Positions 1-6,856 of a stretch of DNA of 9,856 nucleotides are shown here, piece by piece (the stretch's first letter is position 1; every line of letters begins with the position of its first letter). The position numbers were made by a program, and so were the translations under genes. Source of the DNA: Microcaldota archaeon (GTDB taxonomy: Archaea > Micrarchaeota > Micrarchaeia > Anstonellales > Bilamarchaeaceae); contig JACCLJ010000025.1 of NCBI GenBank assembly GCA_013425425.1, forward strand, positions 1-9,856, written 5' to 3'. The notes beneath the pieces were generated by a model, which was not told the DNA's origin, searched no databases, and worked only from the letters and a program-made list of their open reading frames with translations.

Positions 1-43
1 CCGTGCTTTTTCCCGCACCCGGCAATCCCATCACGATTATCAT
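1..43 (-). CDS. adk: Nucleotide kinase N-terminus, probably adenylate kinase (partial)
   Basis: Only the first 14 codons lie in the window. They read MIIVMGLPGAGKST, a short beta strand running straight into a Walker A phosphate-binding loop (GLPGAGKST, residues 6-14), as at the N-terminus of adenylate kinases and related nucleoside monophosphate kinases. Adenylate kinase interconverts 2 ADP with ATP and AMP, and its gene follows secY in many archaeal and bacterial spc operons, so the position supports the name. The ATG at 41-43 lies 3 bases after the secY stop, and a GGAGG ribosome binding site sits at the end of secY, so the gene is in the operon. The visible part cannot separate adenylate kinase from cytidylate kinase or another small P-loop kinase; the symbol rests on gene order. 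Confidence 0.7.
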   Translation of the reverse strand, partial: MIIVMGLPGAGKST

Positions 44-46
44 ATT

Positions 47-1531
47 TTAGCCTCCGGTCAAGCCTTTCAGGGCAGGATAGAGCTCGAACATCTGCTGCTG
101 CTCCATCTGCTCGTACATCTTGTAGAGTATGCCGACGCTAAGCAGGATGCCGGTTCCGGTTCCCAGCGCGCCCGTGAGGTCTGCGATTCCTGCCAGAAGC
201 CCTACGGATATGGAGCCGAGGACGGTCAGCGGCAGGATATGCTTGTTCAGTATCGTCTCGAGCATTCTCGGGTCCCTCCTGAATCCGGGAATCTGCAGCC
301 CGGAGCCCATTAGCTGGTTTGCGACGCTTTTCGCATCCATGTTCGCGGTCTCGACCCAGAAAAGGCCGAAGAGCAGCGACAGCACTGATAGTGTGAGGAC
401 GTACATTATCGCATGGACCCATTCAGGAATATGGTAGATTGGCGTCTGCGCATTTATGAGGAACTCCCAATGCGCGAGGGTGCCGCTGCCTGCATAAATC
501 GGCGTCATGAGATAAAGCAGCCCGTCGCGGAGCTGCCCCTGCGAATCGACATAGCCTATTGCGTGCACGATGCCCGTTATGTCTATGTCCGTTAATGGTA
601 TGGTGAAATAATTCCCCTGCAGCGCAGTCCCGAAAAGCTGGATGTTGAGTATCAATGCGGACGCGAATATGACCGGGATGTTCGAAACGTAGAAGTATTT
701 CAGCGGCAGCTTTGGCACCAGGCCCCGCACGCGCTCGAACGCTATCGGTATCTCGACCTTTATTCCCTCCGCATAAACCACTACGAAGAAGACGATTATC
801 GTGAAGATGAAGGGCGCTATCGCAAGCAGGGCATTGGGCAACGCCTCCGCTCCGCCCTCGGACATCACCGATACGATTCCGCCCGAGCCGAATATCAGCG
901 CCGTTACCCCTGTGACTATGGAGAAGGAAACACCCGCTGCGATGAACAGGCTGATTCCGCTGCCGATGCCGTATTTCGTGACTATCTCGTCCAGATAGAG
1001 GATTATAATCGAACCAAAGGCGATCTGGAGGATGACGAGCACCATCGTATACGGCGCGTTGACCGCCTGCCCGCCGGCCACAGTGGCCACCATTCCCTCG
1101 CCGAGGTTTGTGAAAATGGGCGTTATCCCGACTTTCAGCGTGACAACGAATATGATTCCCTCCACGAGCGCCAGGACGATGGCGAGAACTTTCTGCGTTT
1201 CCAGGAATTTCTTCTTGTCTTCCTTGTCCTTCATGTTGAGGCTCAGGAGGCCTGCGCCATTGAAAAGCTGCAGGAAAATGCTTGCGAAAACTATGGGCCC
1301 GATGCCCGCGGTAAGAAGGCTCCCTATCTTCGAAGCCGTTATCGTCTGGAGGAAATCAAAAGTGCCCTGGGAATGCACGACACCGAAGCATGTGGTGTTG
1401 TACATCATGAAGAAGAGGACGAGCGCAACGCCGGTCCAGATTAGCCTTTCCTTCGCGCTTGGCGGCGCCACAGGTGCCTTTATCTCAGGAAGATGGGATG
1501 CAATCGAATGAACAAGGCCGAAGATGTCCAT
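47..1531 (-). CDS. secY: Preprotein translocase subunit SecY
   Basis: This is the central pore subunit of the Sec61/SecY channel, which moves unfolded proteins across the cytoplasmic membrane or inserts them into it. The 494 residues contain about ten hydrophobic helices. Family signatures are visible: an archaeal-type N-terminus before helix 1 (IWTGVALVLF, 31-40), GIGPIVFASI (76-85) in the plug/helix 2 region, YGIGSGISLFIA (187-198), the cytosolic ribosome-facing loop EGIKVEIPI to RVRG (255-270), and ALGTGTGILL (455-464) in the last helix. It is somewhat longer than the compact archaeal SecY of about 440 residues; the segment around 300-370 looks expanded. The frame can be extended upstream to 1615 inside uL15, but I chose the ATG at 1529-1531. 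It lies 10 bases after the uL15 stop with a GAGG site overlapping that stop, and MDIFGLV matches the usual family start. Confidence 0.96.
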   Translation of the reverse strand: MDIFGLVHSIASHLPEIKAPVAPPSAKERLIWTGVALVLFFMMYNTTCFGVVHSQGTFDFLQTITASKIGSLLTAGIGPIVFASIFLQLFNGAGLLSLNMKDKEDKKKFLETQKVLAIVLALVEGIIFVVTLKVGITPIFTNLGEGMVATVAGGQAVNAPYTMVLVILQIAFGSIIILYLDEIVTKYGIGSGISLFIAAGVSFSIVTGVTALIFGSGGIVSVMSEGGAEALPNALLAIAPFIFTIIVFFVVVYAEGIKVEIPIAFERVRGLVPKLPLKYFYVSNIPVIFASALILNIQLFGTALQGNYFTIPLTDIDITGIVHAIGYVDSQGQLRDGLLYLMTPIYAGSGTLAHWEFLINAQTPIYHIPEWVHAIMYVLTLSVLSLLFGLFWVETANMDAKSVANQLMGSGLQIPGFRRDPRMLETILNKHILPLTVLGSISVGLLAGIADLTGALGTGTGILLSVGILYKMYEQMEQQQMFELYPALKGLTGG

Positions 1532-1541
1532 GGAACCGTCC

Positions 1542-1973
1542 TCACTTCCGTTCCAGCTTTGCCATGTCGCCGCCGGCCGCCTTGACTTTTTCTTCCGTCC
1601 TGCCGCTCCATTCAAGCGCTTTTATGCTGACCGGAACGGTGACGTTTCCGGTTGAAAGTATTTTTCCCCGGAATTCGAAGACGTACTTTTCCCCTTTCTT
1701 TTCCAGCTTGCCTGTCAAGGCCTTATGGTTGATATCGTAAAGATGGGCAAGCTTCTTCATGGGCTTTTTTTTGGCAAGGTTCACGAAACCGCGCGAGGAG
1801 CGCCCGTAATAATCCTTGTCGTGCAATGCGATCCAGCTTCCCTTGTGCTTGCACATTCCGGCATTGCCGACTCCACCGCGTTCTCCGCTTCCCCTTCCGC
1901 ATTTTGCATTGCCCCTGCCGTGGGACCTTGAACCGAGATATTGCCTGTGCCGTCTTGCTTTTCTTTTGACCAT
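1542..1973 (-). CDS. rpl15: Large-subunit ribosomal protein uL15
   Basis: A 143-residue uL15 (L15/L27Ae type), an assembly protein of the 50S subunit. The N-terminal part is Arg/Gly-rich, with GSRSHGRG near residue 14 and GERGGVGNAG near residue 30, the extended rRNA-penetrating arm typical of archaeal and eukaryotic uL15. The C-terminal half is a compact globular domain (VTVPVSIKALEWSGRTEEKV) that contains the L18e/L15P-type fold. The ATG at 1971-1973 is preceded by GGGTGA with 6 bases between, and the uL30 stop is 17 bases upstream. The length agrees with archaeal relatives. It sits between uL30 and secY as in other archaeal spc operons. Confidence 0.95.
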   Translation of the reverse strand: MVKRKARRHRQYLGSRSHGRGNAKCGRGSGERGGVGNAGMCKHKGSWIALHDKDYYGRSSRGFVNLAKKKPMKKLAHLYDINHKALTGKLEKKGEKYVFEFRGKILSTGNVTVPVSIKALEWSGRTEEKVKAAGGDMAKLERK

Positions 1974-1990
1974 AACGTTTCACCCTATGA

Positions 1991-2425
1991 CTACATCATT
2001 CTCCTGAGAAGCAGGCCGATATCGCCGCGCCTTCCCAGGTCGCCCCGCGGATACGCCCTTTTCGTGTCCTTGTATCCCTTCCTGGGCGGATGAAGCATGA
2101 ATACCGGATCGGCGACTTCGGAAACCTTCGCCTTTCCGTCCATTATGCCTTTCGCCATCTCCATTATCTTCTCCTTTTCGTACATCTCCCGTATGTGTTT
2201 TGAACCTCTCATACCCCTTTTATAAATGAGGCGGAAAAGCGTTTCGCCGTCTATTTCGCCGAACGCGACGTAATCGTTTACAACCGTAATCATGCCCATG
2301 CTCGCCTTCGAATCGTCGACAATGGTGCAGTAATTCGGCTTTCCGAGCCTGAGCAGCTCGAGCGTTTTCTTTATTTTCGGTTTTATTTTTCTTATTCCGC
2401 GGATGCGGATGATTGCCATTTTCAT
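1991..2425 (-). CDS. rpl30: Large-subunit ribosomal protein uL30
   Basis: A 144-residue uL30 of the long archaeal/eukaryotic L7e type; bacterial L30 is only about 60 residues. The start of the protein (MKMAIIRIRG) and the segment LELLRLGKPNYCTIVDD (residues 23-39) are diagnostic, and the C-terminal LHPPRKGYKD region matches the archaeal extension. Two in-frame ATGs lie close together, at 2423-2425 and 2417-2419. I chose the first because a GAGGGGA site sits 5 bases before it, the same spacing as at the neighbouring genes, although relatives often begin at the position of the second. It follows uS5 with a 10-base gap. Confidence 0.95.
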   Translation of the reverse strand: MKMAIIRIRGIRKIKPKIKKTLELLRLGKPNYCTIVDDSKASMGMITVVNDYVAFGEIDGETLFRLIYKRGMRGSKHIREMYEKEKIMEMAKGIMDGKAKVSEVADPVFMLHPPRKGYKDTKRAYPRGDLGRRGDIGLLLRRMM

Positions 2426-2435
2426 CTGGATCCCC

Positions 2436-3089
2436 TCACTCCGGCGCAGGCTTCAGCGTGCTCAGCGCGTCAAGCGCCTTCAGCGTCGCCATTGCCATGT
2501 TGTAGGTGTTCGAGCCTCCGGTCGTGGAACTCCACGCATCCTTCACTCCGGCCATGCCCAGAACCTTCTTGACTATGCTGTTTGAAGCAAGACCAAGCCC
2601 CCTCGGCGCAGGCTTCAGCGTAACCACGGTGCTCCCCTCTTTCCCTGCTATTCTTTGCGGGACCGAATGCGGGTTCGTGCACCTGCACTCCCAGCTTCCG
2701 CAGCCCATCTTCACGGACAGTATGCTCTTCTTCGCGTTCCTCACCGCGTAGTCCATCGCCGGCTTGAGCTCTTCGCTCTTGCCCGCGCCCACGCCCACGT
2801 GGCCTTTCCTGTCCCCCACGACAACTAGCACGCGGAACTTCGTCCTCTTTCCCGAGTCCGTAACCCTCTGCGTCGTCCTGACCTCGAGCGTTTCCACTTC
2901 CATGTCCGGAACGAGTATGTCCATCATCTCGGGCTCGAGAATCGGCTTTCCGCTGTTGGCTACCTCCTCAAAGGATGAAACCTCGCCCGACTTCACCATC
3001 TGGCCCAGCTTTGTCTTGGGCTGCCATGTTTCGCGGTCTATCGGCTTGATCTTCTCAACTGACTGCCCGCCTCCTCCTCTTCTTTTCAT
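2436..3089 (-). CDS. rps5: Small-subunit ribosomal protein uS5
   Basis: A 217-residue uS5, a 30S protein near the decoding site and mRNA entry, involved in translational fidelity. The N-terminal archaeal segment (to about residue 70) is followed by the double-stranded RNA-binding-like S5 domain with KFRVLVVVGDRKGHVGVGAGK (split here around residues 84-104) and by the C-terminal domain with APRGLGLASN (161-170). The frame also opens at an ATG at 3096-3098 that overlaps the uL18 stop. That ATG abuts the GGAGG sequence with no spacing, whereas the ATG at 3087-3089 has the GGAGGAT site at normal distance, so the shorter form (MKRRGGGGQS) is preferred. The gap after uL18 is 5 bases. Confidence 0.95.
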   Translation of the reverse strand: MKRRGGGGQSVEKIKPIDRETWQPKTKLGQMVKSGEVSSFEEVANSGKPILEPEMMDILVPDMEVETLEVRTTQRVTDSGKRTKFRVLVVVGDRKGHVGVGAGKSEELKPAMDYAVRNAKKSILSVKMGCGSWECRCTNPHSVPQRIAGKEGSTVVTLKPAPRGLGLASNSIVKKVLGMAGVKDAWSSTTGGSNTYNMAMATLKALDALSTLKPAPE

Positions 3090-3094
3090 AAAAA

Positions 3095-3592
3095 TCATCC
3101 TCCGAGAATCTTCTTTTTCGTTTCATCGAACAGCGCCTTTATGGCGTCCGGCGGGTTCGAGAGCTTGTCCGAAGGGACCTTCTCCCCGTCGAAATTCGTT
3201 TTCAGGCCCGCATCCACCGCGCCCTGAAGCGCTGCGAAAAGCACCGAGCCTTTCGACGGCGTCTGCATGCCGATGTCCAGCACGAATTCCTTGACTCCGT
3301 TCTTCGCGGCCTGCCTGCCCGCGTATAAGCCTGCAAGATATGCGCTCCAGGAATTCCTCTTCGATGGCCATTTGAACTGCTTTTCGAGCGTCTTTCCGCT
3401 CACGATGTTGAGCGTCCTGTCGCCGTCGGGCTTGAACTCGACGAACTGCACGGTCACGTAGCGGTTGCTTTTCCTCACGACCATCCGGGGCATCCCGCCC
3501 TTCACGAGGCCGAGCCTCTTGCCGTAATTCGTCTTCTTCTCCCTCCTCCTCCTGAAAGGCACCCTGAAAGTAGGACCTTTTGCGCGCGTCAT
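3095..3592 (-). CDS. rpl18: Large-subunit ribosomal protein uL18
   Basis: A 165-residue uL18, the 50S protein that binds 5S rRNA together with uL5. The N-terminus PTFRVPFRRRREKKTNYGKR (residues 7-26) is the archaeal/eukaryotic signature arm, and RMVVRKSNRYVTVQFVEF (36-53) starts the globular 5S-binding domain. Length is between bacterial L18 (about 120) and longer archaeal forms (about 190). The start ATG (3590-3592) overlaps the eL19 stop in an ATGA junction, which suggests translational coupling; a GGGTGA site inside the end of eL19 lies 6 bases upstream. Confidence 0.95.
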   Translation of the reverse strand: MTRAKGPTFRVPFRRRREKKTNYGKRLGLVKGGMPRMVVRKSNRYVTVQFVEFKPDGDRTLNIVSGKTLEKQFKWPSKRNSWSAYLAGLYAGRQAAKNGVKEFVLDIGMQTPSKGSVLFAALQGAVDAGLKTNFDGEKVPSDKLSNPPDAIKALFDETKKKILGG

Positions 3593-4131
3593 TTCATTTC
3601 ACCCTTTTTTACGTCTCTCTTTGCCTCTGGTTTTACCTCTGGTTTTACCTCTCGCTTTGCTTCTTTCCTTGCCTCGTTATGTACCTCTCGCTTTGCCTCT
3701 CTCGGAAGCTCGAATTCCTGCGAAACGATCCCGTTTTCCTTGAGATAGGCAATCATCGCTTTTTTGCTCCTGAATATGCCGCTCTTGACCTTCATGTATA
3801 CCGGCCGCTTGTTTTCCTTCGCCACGGCACCAAGTTCCACGAGAGTCCTGAGCAGTTTTCTCTGCGCCCGCACCTTCTTCATCCATTCCGTCTTTGCGAG
3901 CGCGCCCGCATTTCCCTTGCGGCTTCCTTCCCCCCTCCGCTTCCTCTTTTCATTTTTCCTCCTTCCTTTCTTCGGCGCCGCGGTTACTGTCTTCTTGTCT
4001 ATGAGCGCACGGACGTCTATCCTCGTCATGGCGCTGAGCACCTCGCTCATGTTCGCCGGATTTATCCGTATCCTGTTTTCGCCGACGTTTAGCAGGTCGG
4101 CCGCCAATCTGCGTACTGTGTGAACAGACAT
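3589..4131 (-). CDS. rpl19e: Large-subunit ribosomal protein eL19 with charged tail
   Basis: A 180-residue eL19, a 50S protein found only in archaea and eukaryotes. Family marks are VRRLAADLLNVGENRIRINP (residues 6-25), the Arg/Lys-rich middle with KRRGEGSRKG (68-77) that reaches into rRNA, and SGIFRSKKAMIAYLKE (116-131). Archaeal eL19 is usually about 150 residues; here the last 35-40 residues form a repetitive Lys/Glu/Ala tail built from units such as EAKREV and EVKP, encoded by short direct repeats at about 3601-3700. The frame runs open upstream to 4437 across eL32, but the ATG at 4129-4131 has GGGTGA 5 bases before it and gives the family N-terminus. The eL32 stop is 5 bases upstream, and the end overlaps uL18 by 4 bases. 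Confidence 0.94.
   Translation of the reverse strand: MSVHTVRRLAADLLNVGENRIRINPANMSEVLSAMTRIDVRALIDKKTVTAAPKKGRRKNEKRKRRGEGSRKGNAGALAKTEWMKKVRAQRKLLRTLVELGAVAKENKRPVYMKVKSGIFRSKKAMIAYLKENGIVSQEFELPREAKREVHNEARKEAKREVKPEVKPEAKRDVKKGEMK
3601..3712 (-). repeat. Short direct repeats encoding the eL19 tail
   Basis: On the coding strand the 12-base unit AGAGGTAAAACC occurs twice in tandem (plus-strand GGTTTTACCTCT near 3628-3651), and related units such as GAGGCAAAG and GCGAGAGGTA recur through the 3' end of eL19. The units keep the reading frame and encode Glu-Val-Lys-Pro and Glu-Ala-Lys-Arg blocks, so the tail probably grew by slippage or unequal exchange. Confidence 0.6.
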
Positions 4132-4136
4132 AATCG

Positions 4137-4544
4137 TCACCCTTTCTCCCCAGGGTGGTTTTCCCTGAGATTCACTATCGTTATCCCGAGCGCCCTGGCC
4201 TGTGCGCCCATCGCAGCCCTCTTTTTTGCGCCAACGGAACCGGCTATCCTCGCAACCACGTCCTTCTTTTCCTTCAGGCGCTTCAGCTCCTCCGGATTCC
4301 TCACGAGGACTTCGCTCCTGCCCTCGACTCTCATCCCCCTTACGGCTTTCGGATTCCGGTAGCCGATTTTCGGGAGCGCTCCGGCAAAGCGGCATTTCTT
4401 GCGTTTCTTGTTCGCAGTGCCGTGGGGCTTCCTCCACCTTCCCTTCACGCTTTTCATGAAGCCGAAGTTAAGCGGATAGAAAGCCGGCTTGTTCTTTTTC
4501 CGTATCCTTCTCTTTCTCGTTTTGGCTTGTTTTTTCACGACCAT
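4137..4544 (-). CDS. rpl32e: Large-subunit ribosomal protein eL32
   Basis: A 135-residue eL32, a 50S protein of archaea and eukaryotes. The segment RWRKPHGTANKKRKK followed by PKIGYRNPKAVRGM and SEVLVRNPEEL is characteristic, and the C-terminal half (VARIAGSVGAKKRAAM to ALGITIVNL) matches the conserved fold. The N-terminal 20 residues are strongly basic. The frame can start further up at an ATG at 4569-4571 inside uL6, but the ATG at 4542-4544 has a GGGTGA site 5 bases upstream and avoids a 17-base overlap, so it is chosen. It lies between uL6 and eL19, the standard archaeal order. Confidence 0.95.
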   Translation of the reverse strand: MVVKKQAKTRKRRIRKKNKPAFYPLNFGFMKSVKGRWRKPHGTANKKRKKCRFAGALPKIGYRNPKAVRGMRVEGRSEVLVRNPEELKRLKEKKDVVARIAGSVGAKKRAAMGAQARALGITIVNLRENHPGEKG

Positions 4545-4554
4545 GATTTTCACC

Positions 4555-5049
4555 CTATTCGGCAGCCTCATAGATTCCGTCCTGGAAGACGCGGCAGTCC
4601 TTTTTCCTTATCTTCATCGAAGCCTTGAGGTTCGCGATTGTCTGGCCGACCGCTTCCTTGTCCGGACCGGAGACCGTGACGCTCTGCGCCTTCGCCTCAA
4701 CCTTGGTTGCGCCGATTATGCGCGCCTTCCTCGGATGCTTTTCCCCGAGGAAATTCTTCACGAGAATGGTGCTGGCCTTGATGTCGAGCGTTGCCGGAAA
4801 ATGCGCATAGAGTATTTTCAGCGAATGGCTGTATCCCTGCGACACTCCCGTGAGCATGTTCGCAAGCAGGGAGTTGACCGTGCCGAGGTAGGCCTTCTCC
4901 TTTTCGCTTCCGCTTGCCACGACCTCGTTGCCCTTTTTCTCGATGCTTATGATCGGGGAAAACTTTTTCGACACCGAGCCTTTCGGCCCCTTTGCAGTGA
5001 CGTTCATCCCGCGTATTTCGACCGTAACCCCTTCTGGAATGACTACCAT
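4555..5049 (-). CDS. rpl6: Large-subunit ribosomal protein uL6
   Basis: A 164-residue uL6, a 50S protein made of two tandem alpha-beta domains near the GTPase-associated region. Domain one starts IPEGVTVEIRGMNVTAKGPKG (split around residues 4-24), where archaeal uL6 proteins show the same I-P-x-G-V pattern. The LYAHFPATLDI and VKNFLGEKHPRKARI stretches are conserved hallmarks in the middle of the protein, and the sequence ends with the archaeal DCRVFQDGIYE motif. A GTG two codons-plus upstream (5056-5058) also fits the frame, but the ATG at 5047-5049 has an AGGTG site at the spacing used by its neighbours. The gap after the uS8 stop is 9 bases. Confidence 0.95.
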   Translation of the reverse strand: MVVIPEGVTVEIRGMNVTAKGPKGSVSKKFSPIISIEKKGNEVVASGSEKEKAYLGTVNSLLANMLTGVSQGYSHSLKILYAHFPATLDIKASTILVKNFLGEKHPRKARIIGATKVEAKAQSVTVSGPDKEAVGQTIANLKASMKIRKKDCRVFQDGIYEAAE

Positions 5050-5058
5050 AATGAACAC

Positions 5059-5442
5059 CTAATAGATATAGGCGAGCAGCCTGCCGCCTATCTTCTTCTC
5101 CTCCGCATCGACATTTGTCATTATCCCCTGCGATGTCGAGACGATGAGAAGGCCGATTCCGACACCTGGAATGTACTGCTCCTCCTTTTTCGCCCATTCG
5201 CCCTTTTTCACGGGGAATCTCGGCTTTATCACGCCGCAATCGTTTATCCTTCCGTCAAGATCCACATTGAAATTGCCGCCCCTGCCGTTGTCCACCATGT
5301 CGAAGCCCTTCACATAACCATGCTCTTTCAGCAGCCTGAGGACTTCCTCGGTGAGCTTCGTCGCCTTCACGGAGCATTTGTTCTGTCCGACAATCTCGTG
5401 CGTTTTCATCGTGTTAAGCGCATCTGCAAGATGATCAACCAT
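5059..5442 (-). CDS. rps8: Small-subunit ribosomal protein uS8
   Basis: A 127-residue uS8, a primary 16S rRNA-binding protein that organises the central domain of the 30S subunit. Conserved blocks are LADALNTMK at the N-terminus, INDCGVIKPRFPVKKGEW in the middle, GIGLLIVSTSQGIMT near residue 97 and the terminal GGRLLAYIY, all typical of archaeal uS8. Start choice is not fully settled. The ATG at 5440-5442 has GGTGG 5 bases upstream and leaves one base after the uS14 stop; a GTG at 5449-5451 overlapping the uS14 end also has a weak AGGA upstream and would add three residues. I favour the ATG. Confidence 0.94.
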   Translation of the reverse strand: MVDHLADALNTMKTHEIVGQNKCSVKATKLTEEVLRLLKEHGYVKGFDMVDNGRGGNFNVDLDGRINDCGVIKPRFPVKKGEWAKKEEQYIPGVGIGLLIVSTSQGIMTNVDAEEKKIGGRLLAYIY

Positions 5443-5443
5443 A

Positions 5444-5620
5444 TCAACCACCGTATTTCCTGAATCCTATCGATTCCGCCATCTCGCGGAAGCATCTCCT
5501 GCATATCCGAAGGCCGTACTTCCTGATGATTGCGCGGGCCGTGCCGCAGTTCCTGCAGATCCTCGTCCCTTTTCCCTTGTACATGCCGGAATTATCCCTT
5601 ACACGCTTTTTTTCTTTCAT
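5444..5620 (-). CDS. rps14: Small-subunit ribosomal protein uS14, zinc-binding type
   Basis: A 58-residue uS14 located in the head of the 30S subunit. It keeps four cysteines as CRNC (Cys22, Cys25) and CRRC (Cys40, Cys43), spaced for one zinc ion as in archaeal uS14 and eukaryotic uS14/S29. The C-terminus FREMAESIGFRKYGG matches the conserved end. A GTG at 5627-5629 that overlaps the uL5 stop would add three residues, but the ATG at 5618-5620 has a GAGTGA site 5 bases away and gives the better start. The small size and paired cysteines leave little doubt. Confidence 0.96.
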   Translation of the reverse strand: MKEKKRVRDNSGMYKGKGTRICRNCGTARAIIRKYGLRICRRCFREMAESIGFRKYGG

Positions 5621-5625
5621 AAGAA

Positions 5626-6141
5626 TCACTCTATTTTAGCGCCGAACCGGGTTTTGACGAATTCAATGGCCTCCTCCTTCGAAATCCTGTGCTTCTTCCC
5701 TATCCTGGATTTTCTCAGCCTTCTCTTCGCCACCCTTTTTCCGGGCCTTTTGAGCGTGACGCACACGTCAAAGCCGTACATGCCGATTGCAGGGTCGTAT
5801 TTCGCTCCTGGAAAATCTATGTATTCCGCAACGCCGAACGAGAAATTGCCCTCGCGGTCGAAGTTCCCGCTCTTTATGGTCTTTCTCTTTGCGGCCAGAG
5901 CCTTCACAATGAACGACTCCGCCTCGCTTCCCCGCAACGTCACTGCAGTGCCTATCGCAAGGCCTTTCCTGAGCTTGAATGCCGGCTCCCTCCTCCTTGC
6001 GTTCGTCTCTATCGGCTTCCTTCCCCCGCAAAGCCTTTGCAGGAGGCCTTTCGCGTTGTCCAGCGCCTCGCCCGGCTGGCCAGTGCCGATGTTTACCGTG
6101 ACCTTTTCTACGAGTATGATTCTCATCGGGTTGTCGCTCAT
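5626..6141 (-). CDS. rpl5: Large-subunit ribosomal protein uL5
   Basis: A 171-residue uL5 that binds 5S rRNA and contacts P-site tRNA. The signature stretch ILVEKVTVNIGTGQPGEAL (split around residues 9-27), RKPIETNARRREPAFKLRKG and EYIDFPGAKYDPAIGMYGFD are highly typical, and the C-terminal basic segment RVAKRRLRKSRIGKKHRIS matches the archaeal type. The start ATG at 6139-6141 shares bases with the eS4 stop (ATGA), and a GAGGTGA site in the last codons of eS4 lies 4 bases upstream, so translation of the two is likely coupled. A second Met at residue 6 is a less likely start. Confidence 0.95.
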   Translation of the reverse strand: MSDNPMRIILVEKVTVNIGTGQPGEALDNAKGLLQRLCGGRKPIETNARRREPAFKLRKGLAIGTAVTLRGSEAESFIVKALAAKRKTIKSGNFDREGNFSFGVAEYIDFPGAKYDPAIGMYGFDVCVTLKRPGKRVAKRRLRKSRIGKKHRISKEEAIEFVKTRFGAKIE

Positions 6142-6851
6142 TTCTTCACCTCAAAATCCGGCCCTACGACAAAAAGATAGTTGAGGACGGTGAGGAATTC
6201 CCCTCCTTCATCCGTGACCAGCACTTCGGGCCTTTTTCCCCCTTTTCTTTTGAGTATCTCCTTAAGCGTGACGATTTTTCCGGAGTGCTTGCCTTCGCTA
6301 ATGAGGCATCTTGCGCCCGGCTGCAGCCTGAGGTGCGAAACCATGTCGGCTTTCGGCAGGTTCACGATGACGCTGTCCCCTATCTTCACGTGGTTGTCTC
6401 CGGCCAGGTTCTTTCCGTCATGGAAGGTGAGCATCGTCTTTTTTCCAGGCGCGGTGTGCTTGTTCACGACGGTGAGGATCTTGGTTGCCGCCTTTCCGCC
6501 TTCGATTTCCATCGGGACGAGCCTTCCCTTCCAGTCGACTATGATCCTGTAGTGCTTGTTTGCATCCGGGAAGGAGATGACGTCCATGAGCCCCACCGGG
6601 AATTTTTCGCTCACCCTTGCTTTTCCGTCGACAAGGGCTTTTCTCATGTAGAGTATTCTCTTTGCCTCCCTGAGCGTTTTTGCAACCTTGAGGATGTCCC
6701 TCAGCAGAACGCCGAGAGGGATGCACCGCTTCGTTCCGTGCGGCCCCGGCATCGGCTTTACGATCCATGTCGTTTCCTTCTTGTTCGTTATGGGCATTGC
6801 CTTCGGTGCGGCAAGCCGCTTCATATGCCTTGTTCCTCCTCGCTTTGCCAT
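6138..6851 (-). CDS. rps4e: Small-subunit ribosomal protein eS4
   Basis: A 237-residue eS4, an archaeal/eukaryotic 30S protein. The basic N-terminus (GGTRHMKRLAAP, residues 5-16) leads into an S4-type RNA-binding region with CIPLGVLLRDIL (43-54) and VDGKARVSEKFPVGLMDVI (74-92). A central domain follows (KIGDSVIVNLP, 156-166), and a KOW-type segment GARCLISEGKHSGKIV (179-194) lies near the end. Length and order of parts match the family. A GTG at 6858-6860 could add three residues, but the ATG at 6849-6851 has GGTGA 5 bases upstream, and this site overlaps the uL24 stop region. The gap after uL24 is 5 bases. Confidence 0.95.
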   Translation of the reverse strand: MAKRGGTRHMKRLAAPKAMPITNKKETTWIVKPMPGPHGTKRCIPLGVLLRDILKVAKTLREAKRILYMRKALVDGKARVSEKFPVGLMDVISFPDANKHYRIIVDWKGRLVPMEIEGGKAATKILTVVNKHTAPGKKTMLTFHDGKNLAGDNHVKIGDSVIVNLPKADMVSHLRLQPGARCLISEGKHSGKIVTLKEILKRKGGKRPEVLVTDEGGEFLTVLNYLFVVGPDFEVKK

Positions 6852-6856
6852 GCATA

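Noticed and set aside
1532..1615. N-terminal extension of SecY by 28 residues
   Set aside because: It would overlap the end of uL15, is basic and unlike SecY N-termini, and the ATG at 1529-1531 has its own ribosome binding site.
3601..3712. CRISPR-like array
   Set aside because: The repeats are short, directly adjacent, in frame with eL19 and lack unique spacers of constant length.
3580..4092. Plus-strand frame opposite eL19 with a repetitive, membrane-like start
   Set aside because: The hydrophobic repeats (such as LWFYLWFYLSLC) are the antisense reading of the Lys/Glu repeat tail of eL19, not a membrane segment.
4132..4437. N-terminal extension of eL19 by about 100 residues
   Set aside because: It reads eL32 in another frame. 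The family N-terminus begins at the ATG at 4129-4131, with GGGTGA upstream.
4489..5463. Plus-strand open frame of 324 codons
   Set aside because: It lies opposite uL6, uS8 and eL32, whose family motifs are clear. Its translation is His/Arg/Leu-rich with no recognisable domain, and no ribosome binding site supports it. It is a shadow of the minus-strand genes.
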